Of a DNA stretch of 64,000 bases, positions 55,735-64,000 are shown one piece after another; the first letter of the stretch is position 1; each line of letters starts with the position of its first letter. Below the pieces are notes generated by a model. The model saw nothing but the letters and a program-made list of their open reading frames with translations, was not told where the DNA came from and did not search any database. Source of the stretch: an unidentified bacterial endosymbiont (GTDB lineage Bacteria > Pseudomonadota > Gammaproteobacteria > Enterobacterales > Enterobacteriaceae); assembly GCF_918797525.1 (NCBI RefSeq), contig NZ_OU963893.1, positions 558,001 through 622,000 on the forward strand, written 5' to 3'. The translations under genes and the position numbers were made by a program.

Positions 55735-56412
55735 ATGAAACAGTTTTTGATTGCTCCCTCAATTCTGTCGGCCGATTTTGCTCGCCTCGGTGAGGATACC
55801 GCCAGCGTGCTGGCGGCTGGCGGAGATGTCGTCCATTTCGACGTTATGGATAACCACTACGTGCCCAACCTGACCATCGGGCCGATGGTGCTTAAGGCAC
55901 TGCGTGATTACGGAATTAGCGCACCGATTGACGTCCATCTGATGGTGAAGCCGGTCGATCGCCTCGTGCCGGATTTTGCCGCCGCCGGCGCGAGCATCAT
56001 TACCTTCCATCCGGAAGCCTCCGAACACGTTGACCGCACGCTGCAGCTTATCAAAGAGAATGGCTGTAAAGCGGGTCTGGTCTTCAACCCGGCAACATCG
56101 CTGAGCTATCTCGACTACGTGATGGATAAGCTTGACGTCATTTTGCTAATGTCCGTTAACCCGGGCTTTGGCGGTCAGGCATTCATCCCTCAGACGCTCG
56201 ATAAACTGCGGGAAGTACGCCGCCGTATTGATGAATCTGGCTACGACATTCGTCTCGAAGTGGACGGCGGTGTGAAGGTGAGTAACATTGGTGAAATTGC
56301 CGCAGCGGGCGCGGATATGTTCGTTGCAGGCTCAGCCATCTTCAATCAACCAGACTACAAAACAGTTATTGATGAGATGCGCAGTGAACTGGCAAAGGTA
56401 AGTCATGGATAA
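55735..56412 (+). CDS. rpe: Ribulose-phosphate 3-epimerase
   Basis: Rpe interconverts ribulose-5-phosphate and xylulose-5-phosphate. Two ATGs, at 55729 and 55735, are possible. AAGGAG (55723-55728) is adjacent to the first and six bases from the second, so 55735 is chosen, giving 225 residues as in E. coli. Metal-binding blocks are [16 protein letters not shown] and DVHLMVKP, with [11 protein letters not shown] and EVDGGVK. It overlaps gph by eight bases. Confidence 0.98.
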   Translation: MKQFLIAPSILSADFARLGEDTASVLAAGGDVVHFDVMDNHYVPNLTIGPMVLKALRDYGISAPIDVHLMVKPVDRLVPDFAAAGASIITFHPEASEHVDRTLQLIKENGCKAGLVFNPATSLSYLDYVMDKLDVILLMSVNPGFGGQAFIPQTLDKLREVRRRIDESGYDIRLEVDGGVKVSNIGEIAAAGADMFVAGSAIFNQPDYKTVIDEMRSELAKVSHG

Positions 56413-57166
56413 ATTTCAGGCAATCCGGGGGGTAGCATTTGACCTCGATGGCACGCTGGTCGACAGCGCGCCGGGCTTAAGCAGCGCCGTCGACCAGGCC
56501 CTGTATGCCCTTGAACTCCCCGTTGCGTGTGAAGAACGCGTTGTGACGTGGATTGGTAACGGCGCCGATGTTCTGATGGAACGCGCCCTGGCCTGGGCTC
56601 GTCAGGAACGTGCGTCACAACGTTCCGCGCAGGGTAAACCGAGCGTCGATCACGCCGATATCCCGCAGGAAGAGCAGCAGCGCGTTTTGCGTAAACTGTT
56701 TGATCGTTACTATGCAGAGACGGTGGAAGAGGGCAGTTTCCTGTTCCCGGACGTCGCACAAACGCTGAGCGTGCTTCATGCTAAAGGCATTCCGCTGGGG
56801 CTGGTGACCAATAAGCCGACGCCATTTGTCGCGCCGCTGCTTGAAACGCTGGGTATCGCGAAGTATTTCTCCGTGATTGTTGGCGGCGATGACGTGAAAA
56901 ACAAAAAACCGCATCCGGAACCGCTTCTGCTGGTGGCAGGAAAATTATCCTTATCTCCTGCGGAGCTGCTCTTTGTGGGTGATTCACGCAATGATATTCT
57001 GGCTGCTAAAGCGGCGGGTTGTCCATGCGTTGGATTAACCTATGGCTACAACTACGGTGAAGCCATTACGCTCAGTGAGCCGGACGTTGTGTTCGACCAC
57101 TTCAACGATTTGTTGCCCGCACTCGGGCTTTCGCACAGTGAATATCAGGAATTGAAAAATGACTAA
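56405..57166 (+). CDS. gph: Phosphoglycolate phosphatase
   Basis: Gph hydrolyses 2-phosphoglycolate formed during repair of oxidative DNA damage. It is a HAD hydrolase of 253 residues (E. coli 252). Motif I is [15 protein letters not shown], motif II LVTNKP, then KPHPEP and [15 protein letters not shown]. It overlaps both rpe and trpS by eight bases, so the three genes are tightly coupled. Confidence 0.98.
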   Translation: MDKFQAIRGVAFDLDGTLVDSAPGLSSAVDQALYALELPVACEERVVTWIGNGADVLMERALAWARQERASQRSAQGKPSVDHADIPQEEQQRVLRKLFDRYYAETVEEGSFLFPDVAQTLSVLHAKGIPLGLVTNKPTPFVAPLLETLGIAKYFSVIVGGDDVKNKKPHPEPLLLVAGKLSLSPAELLFVGDSRNDILAAKAAGCPCVGLTYGYNYGEAITLSEPDVVFDHFNDLLPALGLSHSEYQELKND

Positions 57167-58163
57167 GCCCATCGTTTTTAGTGGCGCACAGCCGTCAGGT
57201 GAATTGACCATTGGTAACTACATGGGTGCGTTGCGTCAGTGGGTCAGCATGCAGGATGACTACCATTGCATCTATTGCATTGTGGATCTCCATGCCATCA
57301 CCGCGCGTCAGGATCCTGAGAAGTTGCGTAAAGCCACTCTGGATACGCTGGCGCTGTATCTGGCCTGCGGTATCGATCCTGAGAAAAGCACTATCTTTGT
57401 ACAGTCTCATGTGCCGGAGCATGCACAGCTGGGCTGGGCGCTGAACTGCTATACCTATTTTGGTGAACTGAGCCGTATGACCCAGTTCAAGGATAAATCA
57501 GCCCGCTATTCTGAAAACATCAACGCCGGTCTGTTTGACTATCCGGTATTGATGGCGGCAGACATCCTGCTGTACCAGACTAATCAGGTTCCTGTGGGTG
57601 AAGACCAGAAGCAGCACCTGGAGCTGAGCCGCGATATCGCCCAGCGCTTTAACGCGATCTATGGCGAGGTGTTTAAAGTGCCAGAGCCGTTTATTCCGAA
57701 ATCTGGCGCACGCGTGATGTCGCTGCTTGAGCCAACTAAAAAGATGTCCAAGTCTGACGATAACCGCAACAACGTTATCGGCCTGCTGGAAGATCCGAAA
57801 TCGGTGGTCAAAAAGCTTAAGCGTGCGGTGACCGATTCCGATGAGCCGCCTGTTGTACGCTACGATGTGCAAAACAAAGCGGGCGTTTCCAACCTGCTGG
57901 ATATCCTCGCTGGCGTGACCGGCCAGAGCATCTCTGAGCTGGAGCAGCACTTCGAAGGCAAGATGTACGGCCACCTGAAAGGCGAAGTGGCGGAAGCCGT
58001 TTCCGGTATGCTGACCGAGCTTCAGGCGCGCTACAACCGCTATCGCAACGACGAAGCTTTCCTGCAGAAGGTCATGAAAGAGGGGGCGGAAAAAGCCAGC
58101 GCACGCGCCTCTGAAACCCTGAAAGCGGTGTACGAAGCAATTGGGTTTGTTGCAAAGCCATAA
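57159..58163 (+). CDS. trpS: Tryptophanyl-tRNA synthetase
   Basis: TrpS charges tRNA-Trp. It is a class I enzyme of 334 residues, the E. coli length. The HIGH-type motif is [10 protein letters not shown] (14-23) and the KMSKS motif lies in [13 protein letters not shown]. It is the last gene of the superoperon and is followed by a strong terminator. In E. coli the yhf/frl block lies beyond trpS; here yhfL follows directly in convergent orientation. Confidence 0.98.
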   Translation: MTKPIVFSGAQPSGELTIGNYMGALRQWVSMQDDYHCIYCIVDLHAITARQDPEKLRKATLDTLALYLACGIDPEKSTIFVQSHVPEHAQLGWALNCYTYFGELSRMTQFKDKSARYSENINAGLFDYPVLMAADILLYQTNQVPVGEDQKQHLELSRDIAQRFNAIYGEVFKVPEPFIPKSGARVMSLLEPTKKMSKSDDNRNNVIGLLEDPKSVVKKLKRAVTDSDEPPVVRYDVQNKAGVSNLLDILAGVTGQSISELEQHFEGKMYGHLKGEVAEAVSGMLTELQARYNRYRNDEAFLQKVMKEGAEKASARASETLKAVYEAIGFVAKP

Positions 58164-58180
58164 TGCACTTCCCTACAACA

Positions 58181-58206
58181 AAAAACCGGGGAACCCCGGT
58201 TTTTTT
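58181..58206. terminator. Bidirectional terminator after trpS
   Basis: CCGGGG and CCCCGG pair around AA, with AAAAA before and T residues after. It ends the dam superoperon and, in the other direction, yhfL. Confidence 0.92.
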
Positions 58207-58221
58207 ACACCTGAAAAACGC

Positions 58222-58392
58222 TCACTGCTCTGCTGCTGCTCCGCAACCACCGATGATCTTCGAAATGGAGATCGCCGGATGCAGCAGGTAATCATAGCTG
58301 CAGTTATTTTTGGTATTTTGAACGTGACCGGTGCAGGCCGTCAGAGTCGATAACAGGCCTACCAGAACGGCGGCTTTTGCCAGTTTGAACAT
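58222..58392 (-). CDS. yhfL: Small lipoprotein YhfL
   Basis: A 56-residue frame on the minus strand begins MFKLAKAAVLVGLLSTLTAC, with a lipobox LTAC whose cysteine is residue 20. The rest, with NNCSYDYLLHPAISISKIIGG, closely matches E. coli YhfL, which also lies downstream of cysG. A ribosome-binding AAGGA lies about 7 bases before the start. It is a probable outer-membrane lipoprotein of unknown function. The stretch 58207-58534 contains this gene and little else. Confidence 0.9.
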   Translation of the reverse strand: MFKLAKAAVLVGLLSTLTACTGHVQNTKNNCSYDYLLHPAISISKIIGGCGAAAEQ

Positions 58393-58534
58393 ACGCTATC
58401 CTTGTCATAAAACGAAATTGGGATGTAATACGCGAGAATAAATGGAAAAATTCCATTTCAGGGCAGTAGGTTAACGATGGCGGTAAGAGGGGAGTAGTCC
58501 GGTTACAGACTCCTCCCGGGAGGGCGGTTATGCG

Positions 58535-59908
58535 TTAGTAGCTGGAGAACCAGTTCAGTTTTTCACGCAGTTCAACCACGCGACCTACAACGATCAGCGT
58601 CGGGCTGTCGACCTGCTGCGCCAGTTCGCCTAACTGCGTCAGGACCCCGCTCACCACGCGCTGCTTAATGGACGTACCGTTCTCCACCAGCGCGACGGAC
58701 ATATCCTCATCCATGCCGTGCTCCAGCAGTTTCGCCTGGATTGTCGCGGCCTGGTTAAGCCCCATATAGAACACCAGCGTCTGCTTTTCGGCGGCGAGGT
58801 TGTGCCAGTCCAGTTCGCTGCCGGTCTTCAGGTGGCCCGTCACCAGACGCACGCTTTGGGCGTAATCGCGATGGGTCAATGGAATGCCAGAATAAGCGGA
58901 ACAGCCGGACGCCGCGGTAATACCCGGCACCACAGAGAACGGAATACCCGCATTGCACAGGGTTTCCAGCTCTTCACCGCCGCGACCAAAGATAAACGGA
59001 TCCCCGCCCTTCAGGCGCACCACGCGTTTCCCTTTTTGCGCTTCATGCAGCAGGATTTGGTTAATCTCTTCCTGCGGTACGCAGTGGTAGCCCGCGCGTT
59101 TGCCTACAAAGACGCGGTCTGCGTCGCGGCGCACGAGGTTCATGATGTCATCGGAGACCAGACGGTCATACACCACGATATCCGCCTGCTGGATCTGCTG
59201 CAGCCCTTTTAGCGTCAGTAATCCCGCATCGCCAGGCCCCGCGCCTACCAGCACCACTTCGCCACGGTTTTCCAGCGGTTCGGTGAGCAACTGCTCGGTC
59301 ATCTCTTCAACCGCTTTGCTATCCTGATTCGCCAGCGATTGCGCCAGCCTGTCGTTCACGAAAAATTTCTCCCAGAAGCGACGGCGCTCGCCGACGGTGG
59401 CGAAGGTTTTTTTCACTCGAGAGCGCAGTTGGCCTGCATAGTGGGCAATCTGACCAAGATGCTGGGGCAGAACGGCTTCCAGTTTTTCACGCAGCAGACG
59501 AGCCAGAACGGGCGAGCGACCCCCGGACGATACCGCAATCATCAGCGGTGAACGGTCGATAATCGACGGCATGATAAAGCTGGCCTCTTTCGGCGCATCC
59601 ACCACGTTGCAGAAAATACGCCGTGTCTCGCAGGCATCACTGACGCGCTGGTTTACCGCATCGTCATCGGTGGCGGCGATGGTGAGCCAGCAGGTATCCA
59701 GCAGCGATTCGGTAAATGCCCCCTGTACCAGCGTGAGCATCTCTTCCTGGGCCCAGACCTCAAACTGCGGGGCGAAGGCGAGGGCATTGACGGTGAGGCG
59801 GGCTCCCGCCTCCAGAAGCAGGCGTGCTTTACGTTCAGCCACATCGCCACCGCCCACCAGCAGGCAGTCGCGGTTGCGTAATTGACAAAAAATCGGCAGG
59901 TGATCCAC
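58535..59908 (-). CDS. cysG: Siroheme synthase CysG (trifunctional)
   Basis: CysG makes siroheme, the cofactor of nitrite and sulfite reductases, from uroporphyrinogen III. The 457 residues equal E. coli. The N-terminal dehydrogenase/ferrochelatase part has [20 protein letters not shown] and the phosphoserine loop [11 protein letters not shown]. The C-terminal methyltransferase has [17 protein letters not shown]. It lies after nirBD, as in E. coli, but nirC is missing between them. Confidence 0.98.
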   Translation of the reverse strand: MDHLPIFCQLRNRDCLLVGGGDVAERKARLLLEAGARLTVNALAFAPQFEVWAQEEMLTLVQGAFTESLLDTCWLTIAATDDDAVNQRVSDACETRRIFCNVVDAPKEASFIMPSIIDRSPLMIAVSSGGRSPVLARLLREKLEAVLPQHLGQIAHYAGQLRSRVKKTFATVGERRRFWEKFFVNDRLAQSLANQDSKAVEEMTEQLLTEPLENRGEVVLVGAGPGDAGLLTLKGLQQIQQADIVVYDRLVSDDIMNLVRRDADRVFVGKRAGYHCVPQEEINQILLHEAQKGKRVVRLKGGDPFIFGRGGEELETLCNAGIPFSVVPGITAASGCSAYSGIPLTHRDYAQSVRLVTGHLKTGSELDWHNLAAEKQTLVFYMGLNQAATIQAKLLEHGMDEDMSVALVENGTSIKQRVVSGVLTQLGELAQQVDSPTLIVVGRVVELREKLNWFSSY

Positions 59909-60016
59909 GACATTACCTCACAGCATTGGTGGAGGGCTAAGAATTGACGTCAGGATAACAGCAGGGATCGCACAGAACATACGGTTTTTCCTGCCATTAC
60001 CCATAAGGGGTCATAA

Positions 60017-60036
60017 GCCTTTCCTATAGGAAAGGC
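60017..60036. repeat. Perfect 20-bp palindrome between nirD and cysG
   Basis: GCCTTTCCTATAGGAAAGGC is a perfect inverted repeat, 7 bases after the nirD stop. It occupies the place where nirC would begin in the E. coli order. It could be a terminator-like stem, a regulatory site or a deletion trace. Confidence 0.8.
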
Positions 60037-60042
60037 GGAGGG

Positions 60043-60369
60043 TTAGCCTTTCAACTGCACCTTACCGTCCTTCACGCGGACGTCGTAATGCTTCACAGAG
60101 TGGCTCTCATCTTCCATGCAGTGCCCGTCGCTTAAGCGAAAGCGCTGTTTTTTCAGCGGGCTGGCGACCCACAGTTCGCCCTGATGCTCCGCAATTAAGC
60201 CGCGGGAGAGTACGCTGGCCTCAAAGAACGGATCGATGTTACTGATGGCAAAGACCTGTTCGTCATCATGAGGACGGAAAATGGCAACCTGCCCGGCGCC
60301 CAGCAGAGCGCAGACGCCGGTTGCAGGCAGAATGTCGTGAATGTCGCAGATAGTGACCCACTGGCTCAT
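60043..60369 (-). CDS. nirD: Nitrite reductase (NADH) small subunit
   Basis: NirD is the small Rieske-like subunit of the cytoplasmic NADH nitrite reductase. The start at 60369 (MSQWVTICDIHDILP) gives 108 residues, the E. coli length; the longer open frame into nirB is rejected. Like other enterobacterial NirD proteins it lacks a clear pair of CxH Rieske ligand motifs. It overlaps nirB by four bases, so the subunits are made together. Confidence 0.97.
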   Translation of the reverse strand: MSQWVTICDIHDILPATGVCALLGAGQVAIFRPHDDEQVFAISNIDPFFEASVLSRGLIAEHQGELWVASPLKKQRFRLSDGHCMEDESHSVKHYDVRVKDGKVQLKG

Positions 60370-62909
60370 ACGTTTTCCTCCACCAGCGTCACTGGAATAC
60401 GTTCGTAAGGCGTCGCTGGACGATGCTGTTCGCGCTCTGTCACCATCTGAACGTTCGGATCGCGCTGGGTGCTGTTGATAAAGTGCTTGAAGCGCGTCTG
60501 TGCGGCCGGGGTGTTCACGGTTTCGGTCCACTCGCAAATCACCGCCTCGCGCAGGCGTGCCATCTCGGCCTCGAGCTGTTGGTTCAGGCCCAGCGTGTCG
60601 TCAATGATGACCGACTTCAGGTAGTCGATACCCCCTTCCAGGTTATCGAGCCACGAGGCCGTACGGGTCAGCTTATCGGCGGTACGGATGTAGAACATCA
60701 TAAAGCGGTCGAGGTAGTTCAGCAGGGTTTCGCGATCAAGATCCGCCGCCAGCAGGTCTGCATGGCGTGGTTTCATCCCGCCATTACCGCACACGTACAG
60801 GTTCCAGCCTTTCTCGGTCGCAATAATCCCCACGTCTTTCCCCTGCGCTTCCGCACATTCACGGGTACAGCCAGAAACGCCGAACTTCATTTTGTGCGGG
60901 GTGCGGATGCCCTTATAGCGGTTTTCCAGCTCAACGCCGAAGCCCACGCTATCGCCTACGCCATAGCGGCACCAGGTGCTGCCCACGCAGGTTTTCGCCA
61001 TACGCAACGCTTTGGCATACGCATGGCCGGTTTCAAAGCCCGCTTCAATCAGTTGACGCCAGATGTCTGGCAGGTCGTCTTTCTGCGCACCAAACAGGCC
61101 AATGCGCTGGGAACCGGTGATTTTGGTATACAGATTGTATTCACGGGCGATACGGCCCACCGCGACCAGCCCTTCGGGGGTGATTTCACCACCGGCAGAG
61201 CGCGGGATAACCGAGTAGGTTCCGTCTTTCTGGATGTTCGCCAGGAAGTTATCGTTGGTGTCCTGCAGCGGCGTATGTTCTGGCTTAAGAACGTAGTCAT
61301 TCCAGCAGGAGGCCAGCAGGGAGCCGACGGTCGGTTTACACACTTCGCAGCCGTAACCCTGGCCGTGTTTCGCCAGCAGTTCGTCGAAAGATTTTATGCC
61401 TTCCACGCGGAGCAAGTGGTACAACTCCTGGCGGGAGTAAGAGAAGTGCTCGCACAGGTTGTTGTTCACTTCAATGCCCTGCTTCGCCAGCTCGGCGTTT
61501 AGCACCTGAGTGACCAGTGGAATACAGCCCCCGCAGCCGGTACCGGCTTTGGTTTCGGCTTTCAGGGCCGCCACGGTGTGGCAACCTTTATTGATGGCAG
61601 AAATGAGCATGCCTTTGGTGACATCGAAGCAGGAGCAAATCTGCGCGCTCTCCGGCAACTTATCCACGCCAATGGACGGCTTGCCGCTGGAGGCGTGAGC
61701 GGGGAGGATCAGCGCGTCCGGGTTTTCCGGCAGTTCAATGGCGTTCAGCACCAGTTGCAGCAGGTTGCCGTAGTCGCTGGTGTCACCCACCAGAACCGCC
61801 CCGAGCAGGGTTTTATTATCCTGGCTTACGATCAGGCGCTTATAGACTTCTTTGTTTTCGTCGAGATAGACATAGCTGCGTGAGTTCGGGGTGCGGCCAT
61901 GCGCATCGCCGATTCCGCCCACGTCCACGCCCAGCAGCTTCAGCCTGGCGCTCATGTCTGCGTCAGTGAAGGCGTTTTCGCGACCGAGGATATGGTCAAC
62001 GGCGACCTGGGCCATTTTGTAGCCTGGCGCGACCAGACCATACACGCGGTTATTCCAGCTGGCGCATTCGCCGATGGCATAGATATCCGGGTCTGACGTC
62101 TGGCAGGCGTCGTTAATCATGATTCCGCCACGCTGCGCAACGGCCAGACCGCATTGGGTCGCTATTTTGTCGCGCGGACGAATGCCGGTAGAGAAGACGA
62201 TAAAGTCCACTTCCAGCTCGCTGCCGTCGGCAAAGCGCATGGTTTTACGCGCTTCGGTACCTTCCTGAACGATCTCTTTGGTGTTTTTGCGGGTGTGAAC
62301 TTTCACCCCCATGCTTTCGATTTTACGCCGCAGCTGATCGCCACCCATGTGGTCCAGCTGTTCGGCCATCAGCATCGGGGCAAATTCGATGACATGGGTT
62401 TCAACGCCGAGGTTTTTCAGCGCCCCGGCCGCTTCCAGACCCAGCAGGCCGCCGCCCACCACCGCGCCGCGCTTACTGCGTCGGGCACAGTTTTCGATGG
62501 CCTTCAGGTCTTCAATCGTGCGGTAAACGAAGCAATCCTGCGTTTCCGAGCCTTTAATTGGCGGGATCCACGGATAAGAGCCAGTCGCCATAATCAGTTT
62601 GTCGTAAAAAACCGTCCGTCCGGCGCTGGAGTGGATCACTTTTTCCTGACGGTTGATAGTGATAGCCCGTTCGCCCACCAGCACGTTTACGCCATGCTTC
62701 TCGTAGAATCCTTCACGCACCAGAGAAAGCTCTTCGGCGGTATGATGGGAGAAGTAGGAAGACAAGTGCACACGGTCGTACGCCATGCGGGGTTCTTCAC
62801 AGAACACGGTAATATCGAAATGGGCGGCATCGGCCTTATCGAGAAGATCCTCAATAAAGCGATGTCCGACCATGCCGTTACCGATGATAGCGAGTCTGAC
62901 TTTGCTCAT
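60366..62909 (-). CDS. nirB: Nitrite reductase (NADH) large subunit
   Basis: NirB reduces nitrite to ammonium with NADH in the cytoplasm during anaerobic growth. The 847 residues equal E. coli. N-terminal FAD/NAD domains (RLAIIGNGMVGHRF and GAVVGGGLLGLEAAGAL) come first. A Bfd-like [2Fe-2S] region (CSCFDVTKG and CGGCIP) follows, and then the siroheme/[4Fe-4S] reductase domains with GCTRECAEAQGKDVG. The promoter carries FNR and NarL/NarP sites. It heads nirBD-cysG, without nirC. Confidence 0.98.
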   Translation of the reverse strand: MSKVRLAIIGNGMVGHRFIEDLLDKADAAHFDITVFCEEPRMAYDRVHLSSYFSHHTAEELSLVREGFYEKHGVNVLVGERAITINRQEKVIHSSAGRTVFYDKLIMATGSYPWIPPIKGSETQDCFVYRTIEDLKAIENCARRSKRGAVVGGGLLGLEAAGALKNLGVETHVIEFAPMLMAEQLDHMGGDQLRRKIESMGVKVHTRKNTKEIVQEGTEARKTMRFADGSELEVDFIVFSTGIRPRDKIATQCGLAVAQRGGIMINDACQTSDPDIYAIGECASWNNRVYGLVAPGYKMAQVAVDHILGRENAFTDADMSARLKLLGVDVGGIGDAHGRTPNSRSYVYLDENKEVYKRLIVSQDNKTLLGAVLVGDTSDYGNLLQLVLNAIELPENPDALILPAHASSGKPSIGVDKLPESAQICSCFDVTKGMLISAINKGCHTVAALKAETKAGTGCGGCIPLVTQVLNAELAKQGIEVNNNLCEHFSYSRQELYHLLRVEGIKSFDELLAKHGQGYGCEVCKPTVGSLLASCWNDYVLKPEHTPLQDTNDNFLANIQKDGTYSVIPRSAGGEITPEGLVAVGRIAREYNLYTKITGSQRIGLFGAQKDDLPDIWRQLIEAGFETGHAYAKALRMAKTCVGSTWCRYGVGDSVGFGVELENRYKGIRTPHKMKFGVSGCTRECAEAQGKDVGIIATEKGWNLYVCGNGGMKPRHADLLAADLDRETLLNYLDRFMMFYIRTADKLTRTASWLDNLEGGIDYLKSVIIDDTLGLNQQLEAEMARLREAVICEWTETVNTPAAQTRFKHFINSTQRDPNVQMVTEREQHRPATPYERIPVTLVEENV

Positions 62910-62940
62910 TTTTGCCTCGATTTCTTTTTTATTACGTCCT

Positions 62941-63010
62941 ACCTTATCGATTCAGCAACGTAGCTTATTGATGCAAATCAAATACGCTTTAGACTACCCC
63001 TTAGGTGGTA
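62941..63010 (-). promoter_or_regulatory. nirB promoter: FNR site, NarL/NarP site and -10 box
   Basis: TTGATGCAAATCAA at 62968-62981 is a perfect FNR site. TACCCCT-TA-GGTGGTA at 62995-63010 is a 7-2-7 NarL/NarP site. Their centres are 28 bp apart, as in E. coli nirB, where they lie at -41.5 and -69.5. This places the start near 62933, and TAAGGT (62941-62946, minus strand) fits a -10 box. Confidence 0.88.
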
Positions 63011-63147
63011 GATTACTGATTTATCAGGATTTTTATAAGTACTGGAAATCGCTGGCTTTTCCTCTTCGCCGGTTTTGTGTACAAATGAGCGTGCTAACGT
63101 GATGCGTGAGTGCGCCTGATTTTCAACTGTGTTTTCGGGAGAAAGGT

Positions 63148-64000
63148 ATGTCTACCACACCGCTCTGGCTTGTCCAGAATGTTCGTTTACCGGGTCGGGA
63201 AGGGCGGTGGCAAATCGCCATTGAGGACGGTCGTTTTGGTAATATCACGCCAATGGACGCAACCCCAGCCGAGGTTCACGAGGTATTAAACGCCCGTGGA
63301 GGGCTGGCGATCCCCCCGTTCATTGAGCCGCATATCCACCTGGATACCACCCAGACGGCGGGCGAGCCGAACTGGAATCACTCCGGCACGCTGTTTGAAG
63401 GCATTGAGCGCTGGGCAGAGCGCAAGGCGCTGCTCAGCCATGAGGATGTGAAAGCCCGCGCATGGAAAACCCTGAAGTGGCAGATTGCGAACGGCGTCCA
63501 GTTTGTGCGTACCCACGTGGATGTCTCAGACCCGACCCTTACCGCTCTGAAAGCGATGCTTGAGGTGAAGCAAGAGGTCGCCCCTTGGGTCACGCTGCAA
63601 ATCGTCGCTTTCCCGCAGGAAGGTATCCTCTCTTATCCCAACGGCGCGGCGCTGCTGGAAGAGGCTTTAACGCTGGGCGCCGATGTGGTCGGCGCGATCC
63701 CGCATTTTGAATTCACCCGCGAATACGGCGTGCAGTCGCTGCATATCGCCTTTGATCTGGCGAAGAAATATGACCTGCCGCTGGATATTCACTGCGATGA
63801 AATCGATGATGAACAGTCCCGATTTGTCGAGACGGTTGCCACCCTGGCGTATGAAGCCGGAATTGGCGCACGCGTGACGGCCAGCCACACCACCGCCATG
63901 CACTCCTATAACGGGGCATACACGTCACGGCTGTTCCGCCTGCTGAAGATGTCGGACATTAACGTCGTGGCTAACCCGCTGGTGAACATTCACCTGCAGG
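63148..64000 (+). CDS. codA: Cytosine deaminase (3' end outside window)
   Basis: CodA converts cytosine to uracil and ammonia in the cytoplasm. 284 codons are present and the frame runs off the window edge. The start at 63148 has GGAGAAAGG upstream. The product matches E. coli CodA closely. Metal ligands H62 and H64 lie in [13 protein letters not shown], a third histidine lies in [13 protein letters not shown], and [20 protein letters not shown] follows. In E. coli codA lies elsewhere, beside codB; here it is divergent from nirB. Confidence 0.95.
   Translation, partial: MSTTPLWLVQNVRLPGREGRWQIAIEDGRFGNITPMDATPAEVHEVLNARGGLAIPPFIEPHIHLDTTQTAGEPNWNHSGTLFEGIERWAERKALLSHEDVKARAWKTLKWQIANGVQFVRTHVDVSDPTLTALKAMLEVKQEVAPWVTLQIVAFPQEGILSYPNGAALLEEALTLGADVVGAIPHFEFTREYGVQSLHIAFDLAKKYDLPLDIHCDEIDDEQSRFVETVATLAYEAGIGARVTASHTTAMHSYNGAYTSRLFRLLKMSDINVVANPLVNIHLQ

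Noticed and set aside
60370..60537. Extended N-terminus for nirD
   Set aside because: It lies inside nirB on the same strand and is absent from the 108-residue family.
60423..61502. A 359-codon plus-strand open frame opposite nirB
   Set aside because: It is antisense to a complete, highly conserved nirB. Its length reflects GC-rich third positions, and no start signal or homologue is apparent.

Overview
The window is chromosome of a member of the Enterobacteriaceae, most like Enterobacter and close relatives. Gene order and protein sequences follow the Escherichia coli asd-glg-mal-feo-ompB-dam-nir region almost gene for gene. It lacks several E. coli blocks (rtcBA/rtcR, yhgE, rpnA, the frl/yhf block, nirC). 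It carries Enterobacter-like additions: a DUF1471 gene beside bioH, and codA beside nirB. I see no tRNA, rRNA, insertion sequence, CRISPR array or prophage.

Layout. 1-2.6 kb: an accessory two-gene operon, cut by the window start. It encodes a RecQ-type helicase fused to a ComF-like phosphoribosyltransferase, followed by a divergent DprA. It lies beyond yhgN. 2.6-4.5 kb: yhgN and asd. 4.7-14.1 kb: the glycogen operon glgBXCAP, in which glgB carries a one-base frameshift near 5483-5489. 14.2-17.9 kb: glpD, divergent from glpEGR. 18-27.1 kb: malT, divergent from malPQ, then gntT. 27.4-35.9 kb: nfuA, gntX, bioH, a DUF1471 gene, feoABC, tex and greB. 36.2-45.5 kb: ompR-envZ, pck, hslO, hslR, yrfG, igaA and nudE. 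45.5-58.2 kb: mrcA, divergent from hofMNOPQ, then the dam superoperon aroK-aroB-damX-dam-rpe-gph-trpS. 58.2-64 kb: yhfL, cysG, nirD and nirB on the minus strand, then a 3'-truncated codA.

How the genes work together. glgBXCAP with malPQ and malT handle alpha-glucan storage and use. glpDEGR and gntT take up or process glycerol-3-phosphate and gluconate. feoABC and nirBD/cysG are anaerobic functions, and both carry recognisable FNR sites. ompR-envZ, igaA and mrcA concern the envelope. The dam operon joins aromatic synthesis, DNA methylation, pentose phosphate metabolism and tryptophan charging.

Intergenic DNA holds REP-type palindromes, a second family of CTCTCCCC palindromes at gene 3' ends, and one degenerate ERIC element. 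The most unusual content is the helicase-PRTase/DprA pair, which resembles a re-assembled ComFA-ComFC-DprA competence set. Next come the broken glgB and a perfect 15-bp hairpin inside malQ.
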